Source: Berghia stephanieae (lineage: Eukaryota; Mollusca; Gastropoda; Nudibranchia; Aeolidiidae). From it: a DNA stretch of 64,000 nt. A program made the translations under genes and the position numbers. The notes beneath the pieces were generated by a model. It saw only the letters and a list, made by a program, of their open reading frames with translations, did not search any database and was not told the DNA's origin. Position 1 is the first letter of the stretch, and every line of letters begins with the position of its first letter. The stretch covers positions 75,136,867 to 75,200,866 of the forward strand of contig CM067444.1 of NCBI GenBank assembly GCA_034508935.3, read 5' to 3'. Shown one piece after another: positions 45,085 through 56,226 of the stretch.

Positions 45085-45375
45085 CGTGATCAAAGCACAA
45101 TACAAGGGGTCCCAACCGTACTGCAACACTTAACATGCAGGAAACAACACGATGCCTTAAAGGCGTTACTGCAATGGTTTTTTTTGTTTTTTTCCCCCAC
45201 AGGGACAACGCTGCTACCGGCCAGGAACACGTTAACTTTCATAGGAGCATGGTAATAAAAAAAAGTGAGCTAAGAGCCTTTTCCGAGGTCTCAACTTAGC
45301 TGTTCCATAACAGGACTCGAGCCAGAGATCTACAGGTCAGAAGTCAAGCGACATACTTCTAGACCACAAGGTGAA
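45085..45375 (-). mobile_element. SINE-A copy, divergent
   Basis: Tail-first: cgtgatcaaagcacaataca, gcaacacttaacatgcagg, aaggcgttac, ggccaggaacacg, ggactcgagccagagatc, ending ctagaccacaagg. Confidence 0.7.
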
Positions 45376-45462
45376 GAAAATAATTAATGTTTTCAGGCCA
45401 ACATTTAATCTGCAAAGTTTGATGCTCGAAGCTCGAAGAAGTAAAAAACAACGAGTAGAAAA

Positions 45463-45826
45463 AGATTCAATTTAATCTACAACACATTTCTTCTTGTGAA
45501 TTGAATTGGAAAAAGAATTCAATTTAATCTACAACACATTTCTTCTTGTGAATTGAATTGGAAAAAGATTCAATTTAATCTACAACACATTTCTTCTTGT
45601 GAATTGAATTGGAAAAAGATTCAATTTAATCTACAACACATTTCTTCTTGTGAATTGACTTGGAAAAAGATTCAATTTAATCTACAACACATTTCTTCTT
45701 GTGAATTGAATTGGAAAAAGATTCAATTTAATCTACAACACATTTCTTCTTGTGAATTGAATTGGGAAGAGATTCAATTTAAGCTACAACATATTTCATC
45801 TTGTGAATTGAATTGAATCTTCTTTT
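45463..45826 (+). repeat. 51-bp minisatellite, about 7 copies
   Basis: The unit contains gattcaatttaatctacaac, acatttcttcttgtgaattg and aattggaaaaa. Seven tandem copies with very few differences. The period is a multiple of three, so one frame (45553-45816) stays open and repeats a 17-residue peptide (NWKKIQFNLQHISSCEL). I regard that frame as a by-product. Confidence 0.92.
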
Positions 45827-45831
45827 GATAG

Positions 45832-46018
45832 TTCGAAGATGACGTCACTCAGGTCTTTGTTATTGTTTTTTGCCATCCGCGTGTATGAGTAATGCTCACT
45901 GAACTGTTTTAACCCGACTATAAACGTTCATGGATACACACATTTTGTGTGTTGGTCCGTTATACTTCCGGATGGCAATGTTATGAGTTTCTTAGCCAAG
46001 CGCATAATACTATCTATA
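45832..46018 (-). mobile_element. MITE-3 copy with both ends
   Basis: Reverse orientation: gacgtcactcaggtctttgt to ccaagcgcataatactatct and ata. It contains gtgttggtccgttatacttc. It lies directly behind the minisatellite. Confidence 0.8.
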
Positions 46019-46479
46019 CTACTTTTCATCTTTAACCTTGGCCAAAATGTAAAAAAAAAAGTATTTTATCATTGTACACATACTAGTCATTATTGAGATA
46101 CGTATTATATATTCACATAGCACAACAGGTTGCATGCGAGTCTGGCGTGCCTGTCGACAGATGCAGTCAGGCAGATTAGCACTAATACTATTAGACAACC
46201 TGAGATGCTAACATTGACAAACATCTACATTAGCCAGGATAAGAAAGAGAAAACAATGGAAAAGAACAACATCTCAATGAATCGGAAAGGATAAAAATAT
46301 TGCACGGGAATGAAACAAATATTGGAGAAATTCTTGACCCAGATTGTTGAGATTTCAATGAATATCAGTCTCTGTAGCGTAAAACGAGTTTGACTGTTCG
46401 CCGGGTGTTCAATATAATCTGGTTCTCAAAATTTCACTCATTTTATTTTTAGAAAAATAATTCTCAATTATTCATTTTT

Positions 46480-46550
46480 GTATGAGTGTGTGTATGTGTT
46501 GTGTGTGTGTGTGTGTGTGCGCGCGGGCGCGTGCGGGTGTGTGTATGTGA
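46480..46550. repeat. (GT)n microsatellite
   Basis: GT units with a GC-rich interruption. Confidence 0.9.
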
Positions 46551-46624
46551 CTGTTACGGACTTTACCATTTTTTAACAATAGAAAGCAATGGAAAGGCGT
46601 ATAACTTGAAAAGTAGAAAAGAGA

Positions 46625-46900
46625 AAAGAATTATGAACATTTCTAAACATTTCCACAGACTTTTCCCTTTATCCCCACTAGCGGGCCACATGAAGAAAAA
46701 AATATTTATAGAGTACCATGTGCCTGTTAGGCTTCTTTTTTGTAGTGATGATTTATGCATATAGCCAGGTGCTAATTCATACACGAGTCGAAAGCGGTAA
46801 TGTGTATAAAGTACCTTAATGAAACACATAACACAGGGCAAAGTTCCGCGATCATTGTGACTCATTCAGTCATTAACCAGGCACGAGACACCGTACGGAT
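46625..46900 (-). mobile_element. SINE-D copy
   Basis: aacatttccacagac, ccccactagcgggccacatg, gtgcctgttaggcttc, ccaggtgctaattcatacac, gagtcgaaagcggtaatgtg. Same block order as 29870-30150. Confidence 0.6.
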
Positions 46901-47006
46901 GTGCAACAGTCACCAAAGAACATTCTAATTGTTATTTTTACGGTTTATAGATCGGTACTTAGACTTCAGTTACAAACCAGTGGTATGAAGACAGGTGATG
47001 TATTTA

Positions 47007-47182
47007 TGATATGCATTGGGTAAAATACTCACAACACCCACCAGCCGTACCAAAACTGTGTGTAGCCTTGAGCGGTTCTAGTCTGATTAATATATTATTT
47101 TGTGAGAACAAATCACCAAAATGGATGTTTAAAAACAACATATAACAAAGTGCTGAGTGAGTCAATTTCGTTCCTTCTATTG
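47007..47182 (+). mobile_element. MITE-3 copy
   Basis: tgatatgcattgggtaaaat, tcacaacacccaccagccgt, tagtctgattaatatatta, end gtcaatttcgttccttctat. Confidence 0.75.
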
Positions 47183-47211
47183 TGATTAAGAAGTTTCCGA
47201 ATTGGGGCTTT

Positions 47212-47234
47212 CCCCCCCCCCCCCCCCCCCCCCC
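47212..47234. repeat. Poly-C run
   Basis: About 22 C on plus. Confidence 0.95.
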
Positions 47235-47551
47235 TCTTTATCTCCTTGTTTCTTGACTATCCTTATATTCCATGACCTCAATATGATATCTTTTATATTT
47301 TGTCGTATTAGTGCCAAAATATAGCTTAACTCCTGAATTAATTTGGTCCGAAATGAGGCTGACCCGATTTGGCCTTCGGGATAATAAATTGGTATTCCGT
47401 ATCCTCGTGTAACAAGGGAGAGGTATTTACATTATTATTGCTTTCTATATAAAATGCCACTTTCCTGGCGCCAGAATAACATTCAATCCTTTACAAATGC
47501 GATTCGATTTTGGTCTAACATGACATCATATTAATACAGTTTCTTTTAGTT

Positions 47552-47815
47552 AAGTTTCTGACACTTGGCTTATGACCTGTAGGTTCTTGATTCGAGTCTT
47601 TATGTGGGCAACAAAAAGTTGAGTCCTTGGAAAAGGCATTTTCTTATCATAATCTGGTATAAAACTAGTACGTAGCCGCGTTGTCTCGAAACAAAAAAAA
47701 AAAAAAAAGATTAATCAATTAAAAGCGTCTTAAAGGCAGTGTTTCTGGTCCAACATGTTCAGTGTTGTTGTAGGCTTAAGACTCCTTGTAAAGTACCCTG
47801 AGCACAAAATAATCT
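47552..47815 (+). mobile_element. SINE-A copy, divergent
   Basis: ctgacacttggcttatgacc, ttgattcgagtcttta, gttgagtccttggaaaaggc, an A run, gtgttgttgtaggcttaaga, cttgtaaagtaccctgagca. Confidence 0.7.
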
Positions 47816-47967
47816 TTGAAAGTTACATTGTACAATCGCGTAATTTTTTCTTACAGCTGTTATCAAGATTGCAGTCAAAGGGTATGCGACCAGGCTTCTT
47901 CAACCTCTGCTTGAGTAGGCTCCCTGAAGTGCTCTATTTTGATCTGTAGGAATTGCCCCTTTGTGAT

Positions 47968-48236
47968 ATCGTTTGTGTGACACTTATCATCTGACTTGTA
48001 GGTCCCTAGTTCGAGTCCCATTGTGGGCAGCGCAAAGTGAGTCTTTGGGGAAATGCTCTTTACTCACATTCTCTCATCGTCCGCAGATGTAACCTGGCTG
48101 GTAAGAGCGTTGTATTTGTCGGAAAAAACTAGTCTTGTGTTGACTTCTATGTTTAGTGTCGCTGTTGGTTTGGGTCCCCCTTGTAAAACCTCTTGAGCAC
48201 ATTGAATAAATATTGCTCTCCATGAGAGCTCAATTA
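47968..48236 (+). mobile_element. SINE-A copy
   Basis: gtttgtgtgacacttatcat, ctagttcgagtcccattgtg, tttactcacattctctcatc, tgtcgctgttggtttggg, cttgtaaaacctcttgagca, aatattgctctccatgagag. Confidence 0.75.
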
Positions 48237-48920
48237 TGTTAAGTTTTATTAAGTTTGAAAGAAACTCGTCTCGCCGTGAATGGGTTAAATTTGAAATAAG
48301 CCATAGAAATATATTTCGTTATTTGGAAATATATATACAGATAGATTTTTTTTCTATTTCCTACAAATGGGGCAGCGACCTAAATCACAAATCTCCTTGC
48401 CTAAGAACCAATTTGGAGCTTAGAACTTGATCTGGGCGTAATTGGTAGAATATAGAAGGAATTGATTTTTTGGGAGATGGGAGATGGGAAATGGGGAGGG
48501 GGTTGGAGGGAAATGGGTATGTATATATCAAGACAATTAAACAAATGTGCTCTATTTTAATTCATATTCATCCGTCATTTGTTTTATTCATAGATGAAGC
48601 CAACAACCGTTATCAGCACAGATGATGTACTTTTTTTCACCAAATTAATTTTTTAAAATACTATAATGGTGATACAGAATTATTAAAACCACCGAATATA
48701 GGTTACGACACATTTTTATAGAAAAGACCCAAACCACCATTGAATCCAAACAAAATGTCATCAATTAGACAGACCTAAAACATCAGTTGGTTTTTTTTTT
48801 TTTTTACAATTTCTGGTTTACTCAGATCAAATCGGATTGAGACAGTGGGCCACAATAATCTAGTTTCGCATCTTGCAGCAGAACACGACGAAACATATAA
48901 TATTTTGATGAACATAATTA
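48237..48920. other. Stretch with no recognised gene
   Basis: Nothing confident; words near 48830 belong to the weak dispersed repeat at 29040-29300. Confidence 0.35.
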
Positions 48921-48925
48921 AATAA

Positions 48926-49217
48926 TTAAGCTTTAATATAGTGCAATAGCCACTAAACGTACTCAAAGCGCTTTACAAAGGGTCCCTGACCAACAGCATC
49001 ACGTAACGTGTAGAACAAGACATGACGCCAGTTAGGCGATATTACAGGTTCTTTTCCGACAGACACAGCGGTGTTGACAACCAGGTACTCATTAAACACA
49101 TGAGTACGGTGAGAGAATGTAAGTAAAGAGAATTTTCCCAGGACTCAACTATACGTCGAGCGAAGCTCGAACCCAGGACCTTCCGATCCGAAAGCGAGTA
49201 AGACCACATAGCCGCAC
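48926..49217 (-). mobile_element. SINE-A copy
   Basis: Tail-first: tttaatatagtgcaatagcc, gtactcaaagcgctttacaa, ccaacagcatcacgtaacg, gccagttaggcgatattac, cgaagctcgaacccagg, accacatagccgcac. Confidence 0.85.
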
Positions 49218-49227
49218 ATACAAAAAC

Positions 49228-49310
49228 ATACTTGTTCCGCTATGTGGCCCTGTGGTGAGATATTCGCCCTAAGACGGACGGTAACGTGTACAAGTCCCGC
49301 TCTGAGCATC
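49228..49310 (+). mobile_element. SINE-A copy, 5' part (split by insertion)
   Basis: Head gttccgctatgtggccctgt, body to gctctgagcatc. It is interrupted at 49310 by the multimeric element and resumes at 50132. Confidence 0.8.
49299..49310 (+). repeat. Target-site duplication, left
   Basis: gctctgagcatc, repeated exactly at 50132-50143. Confidence 0.9.
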
Positions 49311-50131
49311 AAGATATGAAGTGAGTAGAAAAGTGCCAGAAGACAATAGAGAATAATTTTTTTTTTTTCGCGGCGGTGGTGGGTTTGAACCTGCGACCTA
49401 TTGGACGACAACTCCGCCTGGCAGGTGAGAGCGTGGCTCTACCGTGTGAGCTATCCACGAACACTAAAATATTCGTTTCAAACCCAAGTCATTTTCCAGA
49501 TCCCTCTCTCACCCACTTCTGGGACCGCCGATTCGTTCGCCCACCACCATCGCGAAGTATTTTGACCAGCAGTTAAGCTTAATAGCCAATATTCTCAACA
49601 CAACATATAACATAGAAACGATTGAGACATTAGTATGCTCCGGTGTATGGGGTGAATTTTTAATTCAGAAAAGTGATGAGCAGGCACTTATGTTGTAACA
49701 ACAAGATATGAAGTGAGTAGAAAAGTGCCAGAAGACAATAGAGAATAATTTTTTTTTTTCGCGGCGGTGTGGGGTTTGAACCTGCGACCATATTGGTACG
49801 ACAACTCCGCCTGGCAGGTGAGAGCGTGGCTCTACCGTGTGAGCTATCCACGAACACTAAAATATTCGTTTCAAACCCAAGTCATTTTCCAGATCCCTCT
49901 CTCACCCACTTCTGGGACCGCCGATTCGTTCGCCCACCACCATCGCGAAGTATTTTGACCAGCAGTTAAGCTTAATAGCCAATATTCTCAACACAAACAT
50001 ATAACATAGAAACGATTGAGACATTGAGTATGCTCCGGTGTATGGGGTGAATTTTTAATTCAGAAAAGTGAGTGGAGCAGGCACTTATGTTGGTAACAAC
50101 AAGATATGAAGTGAGTAGAAAAGTGCCAGAA
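49311..50131 (-). mobile_element. Multimeric tRNA-bearing retroposon, two units plus 31 bp
   Basis: An 821-bp insertion inside a SINE-A, flanked by a 12-bp duplication. Two tandem units start at 49311 and 49703 (392 and 398 bp), and a third start (50101-50131) is cut after 31 bp, so both ends carry the same aagatatgaagtgagtagaa words. The tRNA-like promoter block lies on minus in each unit, with B box gggtttgaacctgcg read on plus. The two units share variants absent from the 23697-25038 locus (for example aacactaaaatattcg and gtcattttccagatccc). Confidence 0.85.
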
Positions 50132-50378
50132 GCTCTGAGCATCGCATCGTTGAGTCATATGAATATTCTCTTTTCTTACATTCTCTCGCATTACTCTAGT
50201 TTAAAATGAGTACCTGTCGTTAACAGCATTGCCTCTGTCGGAAAAAGGTAATATTGCCTTACAGGCGTCATGTCTCGTCATACACGTTAAGTGTTGCTGT
50301 TGGCTAGGATTCCCTTGTAAAGAGCTTTGAGCATGTTTACTGGATATTGATAGTGCGCAATACAAATGCTTACGTTTT
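50132..50378 (+). mobile_element. SINE-A copy, 3' part (after insertion)
   Basis: Starts with the duplicated gctctgagcatc, then gcatcgttgagtca, aaaatgagtacctgtcgtta, cttacaggcgtcatgtctcg, cttgtaaagagctttgagca, gatagtgcgcaatacaaatg. Confidence 0.85.
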
Positions 50379-50431
50379 TAAAAAGAATGGCATCATAACA
50401 AAAAGAATTAATTAAATTTAATTTAATTTGA

Positions 50432-50702
50432 GATTTTACAGAGCGCAATATCTACTAAACGTTCACAGCGCGCTTTAACATTTAGGACGGGACAGACGCC
50501 TTTTAGGCGATACTATAGTGTTTTCGGACAGAGACAACGCAGTGAACGGCGAGATTCTCATTTTACACCTGAGTACGGTGAGAGATCGAGAAGATGAGCA
50601 AAGAGCCTTCTCCAAGGACTCAACTATGCGCCGAGCGAGGCTCATACCCAGGACCTTCCGATCCGAAAGCGAGTGACATACCACGAGACCACATAGGCGC
50701 AC
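50432..50702 (-). mobile_element. SINE-A copy
   Basis: Tail-first: acagagcgcaatatctacta, a short deletion around the CAACAG block, ccttttaggcgatacta, cattttacacctgagtacgg, ggaccttccgatccgaaagc, accacataggcgcac. Confidence 0.8.
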
Positions 50703-50939
50703 AATTTTTAATTGAAGTAGTTTTTTGTTAGCATCAGTTTAACTTCTCAGACATGATCTCAAACATAAAACATGATCCATTTTGGTAGTCATCATATCGC
50801 TGACTTTGGTTGTAATATGATAGCATCGGTATTAGAAAATTATATCGCTTCATATAAACCGTGGTCTGTTCTCTAAAGTTGTGCTGAGCCCAGCAAATAT
50901 TGGCAGTTGATTTTCTTGATTTATTCATGGTTTAGTAAG

Positions 50940-52600
50940 TTCTGTATATTGTTTTTACCAATTCCGTTCCTCTCAAACAGTTGTGTTGATCATAACAGTA
51001 AACTGATATGATTTATGTCTTTATGTGGTAAAATAACTCATAAAGATAATATTTTATTGTCCAGTAAAGACTAAAAACCAATATTGTGTATGATGTCAAT
51101 ATCTCAATTTACTATCAATCTGCCTATAAAGTATGACTTCTTTACAAGAAAAAAATCAATCACCCAACAAGGTTACTGGACATGCTACAAATATTGCAGT
51201 AACAATCATCAATTACAACTAACACTAACCACTGGTACTGTTAAATTAGATGATTTGCTCAAACAGACGGACATAGTATGTGGACAAAAGAGGATTCAAA
51301 ATTATGAGGGCATATAGTTTATTCCAAGTAGTAACCTTTTTCTCTTTATTGACCAACTACATTCAAAACGAACACACTGTCCATACAGGTTATATAGAAT
51401 CATCACCTTTCCTTCAAGAATACACATTTAGTCATTGTCTTTTAAAGTCATCTGATATACCATTGAACTCCAGTCAGTCAAATTTAGAGATAAAACAACT
51501 GAATAACAATCAGAGTCAAATCAGTACAACACCACAGACATACCACAGAAAGGTCATCTAATTTATGGGATATCACTGCCATATATATCTGGACGCTTCA
51601 GTCTATAAAAAGTTAACATATTCACTTGTGCACAAAAGGAGAACTTGAACTTACATTATATTACTTATTCATCATGCAAGAATACCCTAAACATTGACAC
51701 CTATATGACACTATAAAGTCAGCATTTCCTGAGACAACCACACAAAAGCAGTACCGTATACATCTTCAAACTATAATGCCTAACAGTCATAAAAAAAAAA
51801 AAAATTTGACTTGCATCGTAAGGGATTTAAGTATAGAAAAAAATTATCAAGTCATTAAAAAGTTGGCTTTCAAATGTGCCCAAAACTCATAATATTTAAA
51901 CCAGTTAAATGCTTAAAAAATAATATTAGTATTATTTTCGTCTAATGGTTTATATTTTATTCCTAAACTGATATTTGGACATAATTCATGGCATGGAATA
52001 CTATGGGAGAGAAATAAGGATCTCACCAAGTCATGCCAAATATGAAATTTACAATAAAAAATTCATATCTTTTAAGGTTTTACTGCCCGGACAACAAAAC
52101 TTGGCATGTGTCAAGATCATCAATTTTACTTTATAATGATGCTTATTTCAAACATTTTCTGCCGCTGGGAATTAAATTATTGATATGCAAATTACAACAA
52201 ATTAATTTCATTGATAGCTCAAAAACCACTAAATTGACACCTCTCTTATTATGAGCAGTCTTAAGAGGATACATTATTATCAACCATGGCATATGATGAA
52301 AGAAACCCTTGCTTTGCTTGTGGTGAGGGAACAATTTTCATATTTGTGTTAGCAACTGAGCAATACCATGAAATATTGCAACAATTAATTACCATCAGCG
52401 GCATCACAGATTCCCCCTGACCGCTATCTGTTCCACCCATGGGCTGACTCCACTAATGGGGTCAGGTTGACCTAGCACTGAAATACCACTCAGAGGGGGA
52501 AATGCCACGCAGTGTCTTGTTTACTAAATACATACTATGGAATAGCTATAATGAAACAGTTATGACGCGAATAGCATTAGAAAGATAAAAACGTGAATAG
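50940..52600. other. Repeat-poor stretch
   Basis: About 1.65 kb in which I recognise no SINE, MITE, LINE or simple repeat beyond one short A run at 51790. Open frames at 51084-51317 and 51280-51561 have no motif and no splice-bounded exon structure. It may be unique intron sequence or an unrecognised element. Confidence 0.4.
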
Positions 52601-52687
52601 CATTAGAAAGAGAACGTCGCTAACAGTAGATTTTATATAGATATTTATTGCCTTTTTTATGACGTGAATGTTTGGAAAACATGACTA

Positions 52688-52743
<56 letters not shown>

Positions 52744-52765
52744 AATATATAATAATAATAATAAT

Positions 52766-52797
<32 letters not shown>

Positions 52798-52867
52798 AAT
52801 AGAAGATGATGAAAAAGAAGAAGAAGAAGAAGAAGGAGGAGGGGAGGAGGAGGAGGAGGAGGAGAAG

Positions 52868-52949
<82 letters not shown>

Positions 52950-53352
52950 TGTAGTAGTAGTGGTAGTAGTAGAAGTAGTAGTAATAGTGGAAGAAGAAGA
53001 AGAAGAAGAAGAAGAAGAAGAAGAAGAAGAAGAAGAAGAAGAAGAAGAAGAAGAAGAAGAAGAAGAAGAAGGAGAGGAGGTGGTGGTGGTGGAGAAATAG
53101 ATAACGGTGGTGGTAGTGTAGAAGGAGATGGTGAAACAGGAGCAGAAGAAAAAGAAGGAAAGGCTGGGGTATGTTAAGGGAAGGAAGGTGGGGGGGGGGG
53201 GGGGGGTAGGGGGAGTTGGAAGAGGAGGAGGAAGAGGAGGAGGGGAAAAGGGATGAGGAGAAGTAGAATGAGGAGGGGAGAAGAAAAAAGAAGGAGGAAC
53301 AAGAGAAGTAGAAGAAGGCGGGGCATGTAAAGGAGGAGGAGGAGGAAGAGAG
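52688..53352. repeat. Compound trinucleotide array of about 660 bp
   Basis: Successive (GAT)n, (AAT)n, (GAT)n, (GAA/GGA)n, (TAG)n, (GAA)n and GGT/GGA-rich blocks, plus a G run near 53190. All share a three-base period, so long homopolymer-like frames appear on both strands, including a 249-codon one on minus (52620-53369). These are not genes. Confidence 0.95.
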
Positions 53353-53399
53353 TAAAAAACTCGAATCATTCTTATAATATATTATAGATATTAATAATG

Positions 53400-53850
53400 C
53401 AAGTAAAAGAACATGTCTGCAGTTTTAAAAAGCAAGACAACCCGTCTCACACTACCCAAGACGTTGCCAAGTCAGTCCATGCTTGTTGCCAAGGAAAGCT
53501 TACCTTTTTGTACACATGAGGAACAGCCGGAAAGGATAATGATGATCGCTTCCGGGGAAAGAAATAAAAACATGACCCGGAAAATGTAAGTTAAAAAGTA
53601 GATTCCTTCACTTCATGACCATTCGCTTGTTTATAAATTGGCTAAATTAGAAAAAGGATTTCTTCGGGTCAGGACAAATTGATGGGTGGGTAAAAGAGAG
53701 GCTTAGATTTTTTTCTATTCTATTTTTGTCTGAAAAAAAAAAACGAAAAAAAAAAAAAACAACCAAAAAACCGGAATATAATATTCTGAAAAATATTATT
53801 AAGTTATTAGTTATTAAGATATAAAGTCATTTACAAAAGAAGCTAGACAG
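53400..53850. other. Stretch with no supported gene
   Basis: A relatively GC-rich patch at 53480-53590 has a GTAAGC donor-like word on minus at about 53498-53503, but no recognisable domain. A poly-A patch lies at 53735-53765. Confidence 0.3.
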
Positions 53851-53854
53851 TTTG

Positions 53855-54142
53855 TGAAAAGTAGTCCTTCCGAGCCTTAAGGCCCATGGAGCTGGAGCAT
53901 ATCCCGGTTTCTATAGCATGAAACAGACAATAGCAATTGCATCCTAACCTTTGGATAGGACGCTAGTCTATTGCAAAGTACTTTCCGCCAGATCTAAAAG
54001 ACCCATTTACCCAATCACTGCTGAGTGGACAGGGGGGGGGGGGGGGGGTCAGAAAAAAACCTCGACTGCAGCCTTGATCGATCTCGGTCCCCTTGCGTGT
54101 GAAGTGAGTGTTTTACCAACTGAACTATCGGGACAAATTGTA
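53855..54142 (-). mobile_element. SINE-C, full copy
   Basis: On minus: tRNA-like head gtcccgatagttcagttggt and aaaacactcact, a weak B box (gagatcgatcaagg), a C run, cagtgattgggtaaatgggt, actagcgtcctatccaaagg, caattgctattgtctgtttc, gaaaccgggatatgctccag, catgggccttaaggctcgga. This fixes the order of blocks in the fragments at 9225 and 35695. Confidence 0.75.
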
Positions 54143-54439
54143 TTTGCAATTATCTCACATAAGAGAAAACATATTGTTACGTGGCAGATGATATCTTTAA
54201 AAATTAGACAATTATTTTTTCTTTCTGTTGATCTATCGCATGTCTTTATTGGCAGACGTAAGAAGCAGATGCGGACCGCCAAAAAGATCGGTACAAAAGC
54301 TACATTGTGTAAAGGGGGGCCAAAAATATTTCATTTTCAGATATTTAATTTATTTCACAAAAGCGTTGCTACGCAGCAGTTGTCACACCAAAAGTCCACG
54401 CTCAGTGAGCTTATTTTGAAATGTCACAAACCCGTAATT

Positions 54440-55075
54440 CAACCAGAGATGACGACCACTTTGCACAAAGTCGACTGGGATATGTGGGACGGCATTTTGT
54501 TAACAGACGAATCGCTTTTTCTTCTTTTTAACTTAATTCCAGAGGCAAACGAACTTCGTACTATTGATGTCGAGGTGAACTTTTCCATAACGGAACAATC
54601 ATTCAAGTTACAAATCAAGCATATGGATCTGTAACGGTGTGGGGATTGATAATTGGGGGTAGAACAACTAAGCCTGAACTTAGACCAATAACACCAGTGA
54701 TATTCTTGAACCAATAGTCGTCGTCCCGTTAAATCGGAATCAGGATAATCAAATGGTGAATTCCAGACTGATTACTCCTTGGTACATAGACTTGCCAATG
54801 ATATGCTTTCCTCAACGATTCAAATGTAAGGTGCCAGCTGTACGACCTGGCTGAATTTCATTGAGCATAATATGAGGGATTTTATGAAATGAAACTAATA
54901 ATAAAAAAAATAAGAACAAAAATACAAGAAAGCTGTATAAAATTTAAATAACTCAGACTAAATACAATTTGGACTGATATACCATCAGACACAGTCAATC
55001 AACTAACACCATCAATGAGGCAAAGAGTTGTGGCTCTGATCAATTCTAACACTGGACATACAAAATTCTGAAGCG
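54440..55075 (+). pseudogene. Tc1/mariner-type transposase remnant
   Basis: DWDMWDGILLTDESLFLLF (54472-54528) matches the W--I-W-DES-F block around the second catalytic Asp. Later, in shifted frames, NGVGIDNWG fits the VMVWG-IS region, SDILEPIVVVP fits R--ILEPIV-P, and near 54960-55070 LNTIWTDIPSDTVNQLTPSM and RQRVVALINSNTGHTKF fit the C-terminal W--IPQ--I--LI-SM--R---I-A-GGHT-Y motif. Several frameshifts and stops separate these blocks. The upstream frame from 53951 is mostly SINE-C and unrelated sequence. No terminal repeats were found. A fossil DNA transposon with no coding ability. Confidence 0.7.
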
Positions 55076-55124
55076 CGTCATGTGTGCTGATTTTAATTTT
55101 GTGCTCGATTTTGCAAAATCGACT

Positions 55125-55262
55125 TTAAATGATTGGTTTTAAATATCTGCAACGTTTGAGAGCTTTTGCTATAATGAGGGTCATTTAGATTGAACGATAT
55201 TTGAAGGACGAGTTTTCTGGCCAAATTGTTAAATATGGGTTATTCTAGAGTACGGCAGTGTA
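55125..55262. mobile_element. PAL-1 right half
   Basis: acgtttgagagcttttgcta, aatgagggtcatttagattg, gaaggacgagttttctggcc, ctagagtacggcag. The left arm is largely gone. Confidence 0.7.
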
Positions 55263-55284
55263 GGTAGTAAAGCTTGAGCATATA

Positions 55285-55520
55285 TATATAGTTCAATTTA
55301 CATAGGGTCCCTAGCTAACAGCAACAATTAACATAAAGGAGGAGACATGACGCCTATTTCGCGTTATTACATTTTCTTTCAGTTCGGGGTAATGCTGTTA
55401 GCGGTCAGATACTCATTTTACACCTGATTACGGTGAGGAAATTTGAGTAAAGACCCTTTTTGAAGGACTCAACTATGCGCCGCTCAGAGTGTAATTCGAA
55501 CCCTGGACGTTTGCAGTATT
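55285..55520 (-). mobile_element. SINE-A copy, partial
   Basis: Tail-first: tttacatagggtccctagct, agcaacaattaacataaagg, acgcctatttcgcgttatta, tcattttacacctgattacg, gtaattcgaaccctgg. Confidence 0.75.
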
Positions 55521-55524
55521 GTAA

Positions 55525-56130
55525 AAAGCATTTGTATACAATGGCGACGAGCAGGTGCTTACATTTTACAAATTGGAAACTTTGCTCTACATGGCATGCT
55601 AAGGAAACCAATTAAAGCCTCGTTAAACGATACAAGTTATGTACACACATTTATACAAGGTGTTGTATGTAAAGTCGAGCGATTTTAAGCGTGGCTAGTG
55701 ACCAGGCGGGTGTAATGATCGTGTTACTTGTGAGTCCTGAGTAAGCATTGACTGCTCTGGATAGGCAATTTAAATACATTTTATCCCACTTGAGTTATAA
55801 ATTAGCACATAACTTCAGGCAGTGACGTATTTTAAGAGATTGCCTGCTGTTACAGAAAGGGAGCTTCAACAGCGACGAGTATTGATTGTATTGTACAAAT
55901 TGAATGCAGATAGCCTGGAGTTACAATGAAGCGATGTTGAAAGCTCTAAATAACAGCAATCCTTAATTATTTGTCTATCTTTTTAATAACTTCGGAGAAC
56001 CGAGCAATCCATTATGACTTCTCCATTTGCACTGAACAGGTCGTTCCTAATTTATTGTCTGCTGCTATTGTGTTCATAATGAAATGGGAATATTGAGATG
56101 TTGTTTGGACTGCATAATCGTTCCCTACGT
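55525..56130. other. Stretch with no recognised gene
   Basis: Nothing recognised. Confidence 0.35.
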
Positions 56131-56136
56131 GAATGA

Positions 56137-56137
<1 letters not shown>

Positions 56138-56169
<32 letters not shown>

Positions 56170-56226
56170 CACCACACACACACAGATAGAAAGAGAGGGA
56201 GAGAGAGAGAGAGTGAGAGAGAGAGA

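Noticed and set aside
45553-45816. A 17-residue repeat protein frame
   Set aside because: Produced by the 51-bp minisatellite; no start context, splice sites or neighbouring exons.
52620-53369. A 249-codon minus-strand frame rich in serine and threonine runs
   Set aside because: It is the translation of a period-three simple repeat; similar frames exist on the other strand.
53470-53595. Possible short minus-strand exon with GTAAGC donor
   Set aside because: Only about 45 bp between candidate sites, no domain, and no evidence for the reading frame.
53951-54440. N-terminal part of a 227-codon frame as one transposase protein
   Set aside because: Its first part is SINE-C antisense and a G run; only the part after about 54440 has transposase wording.
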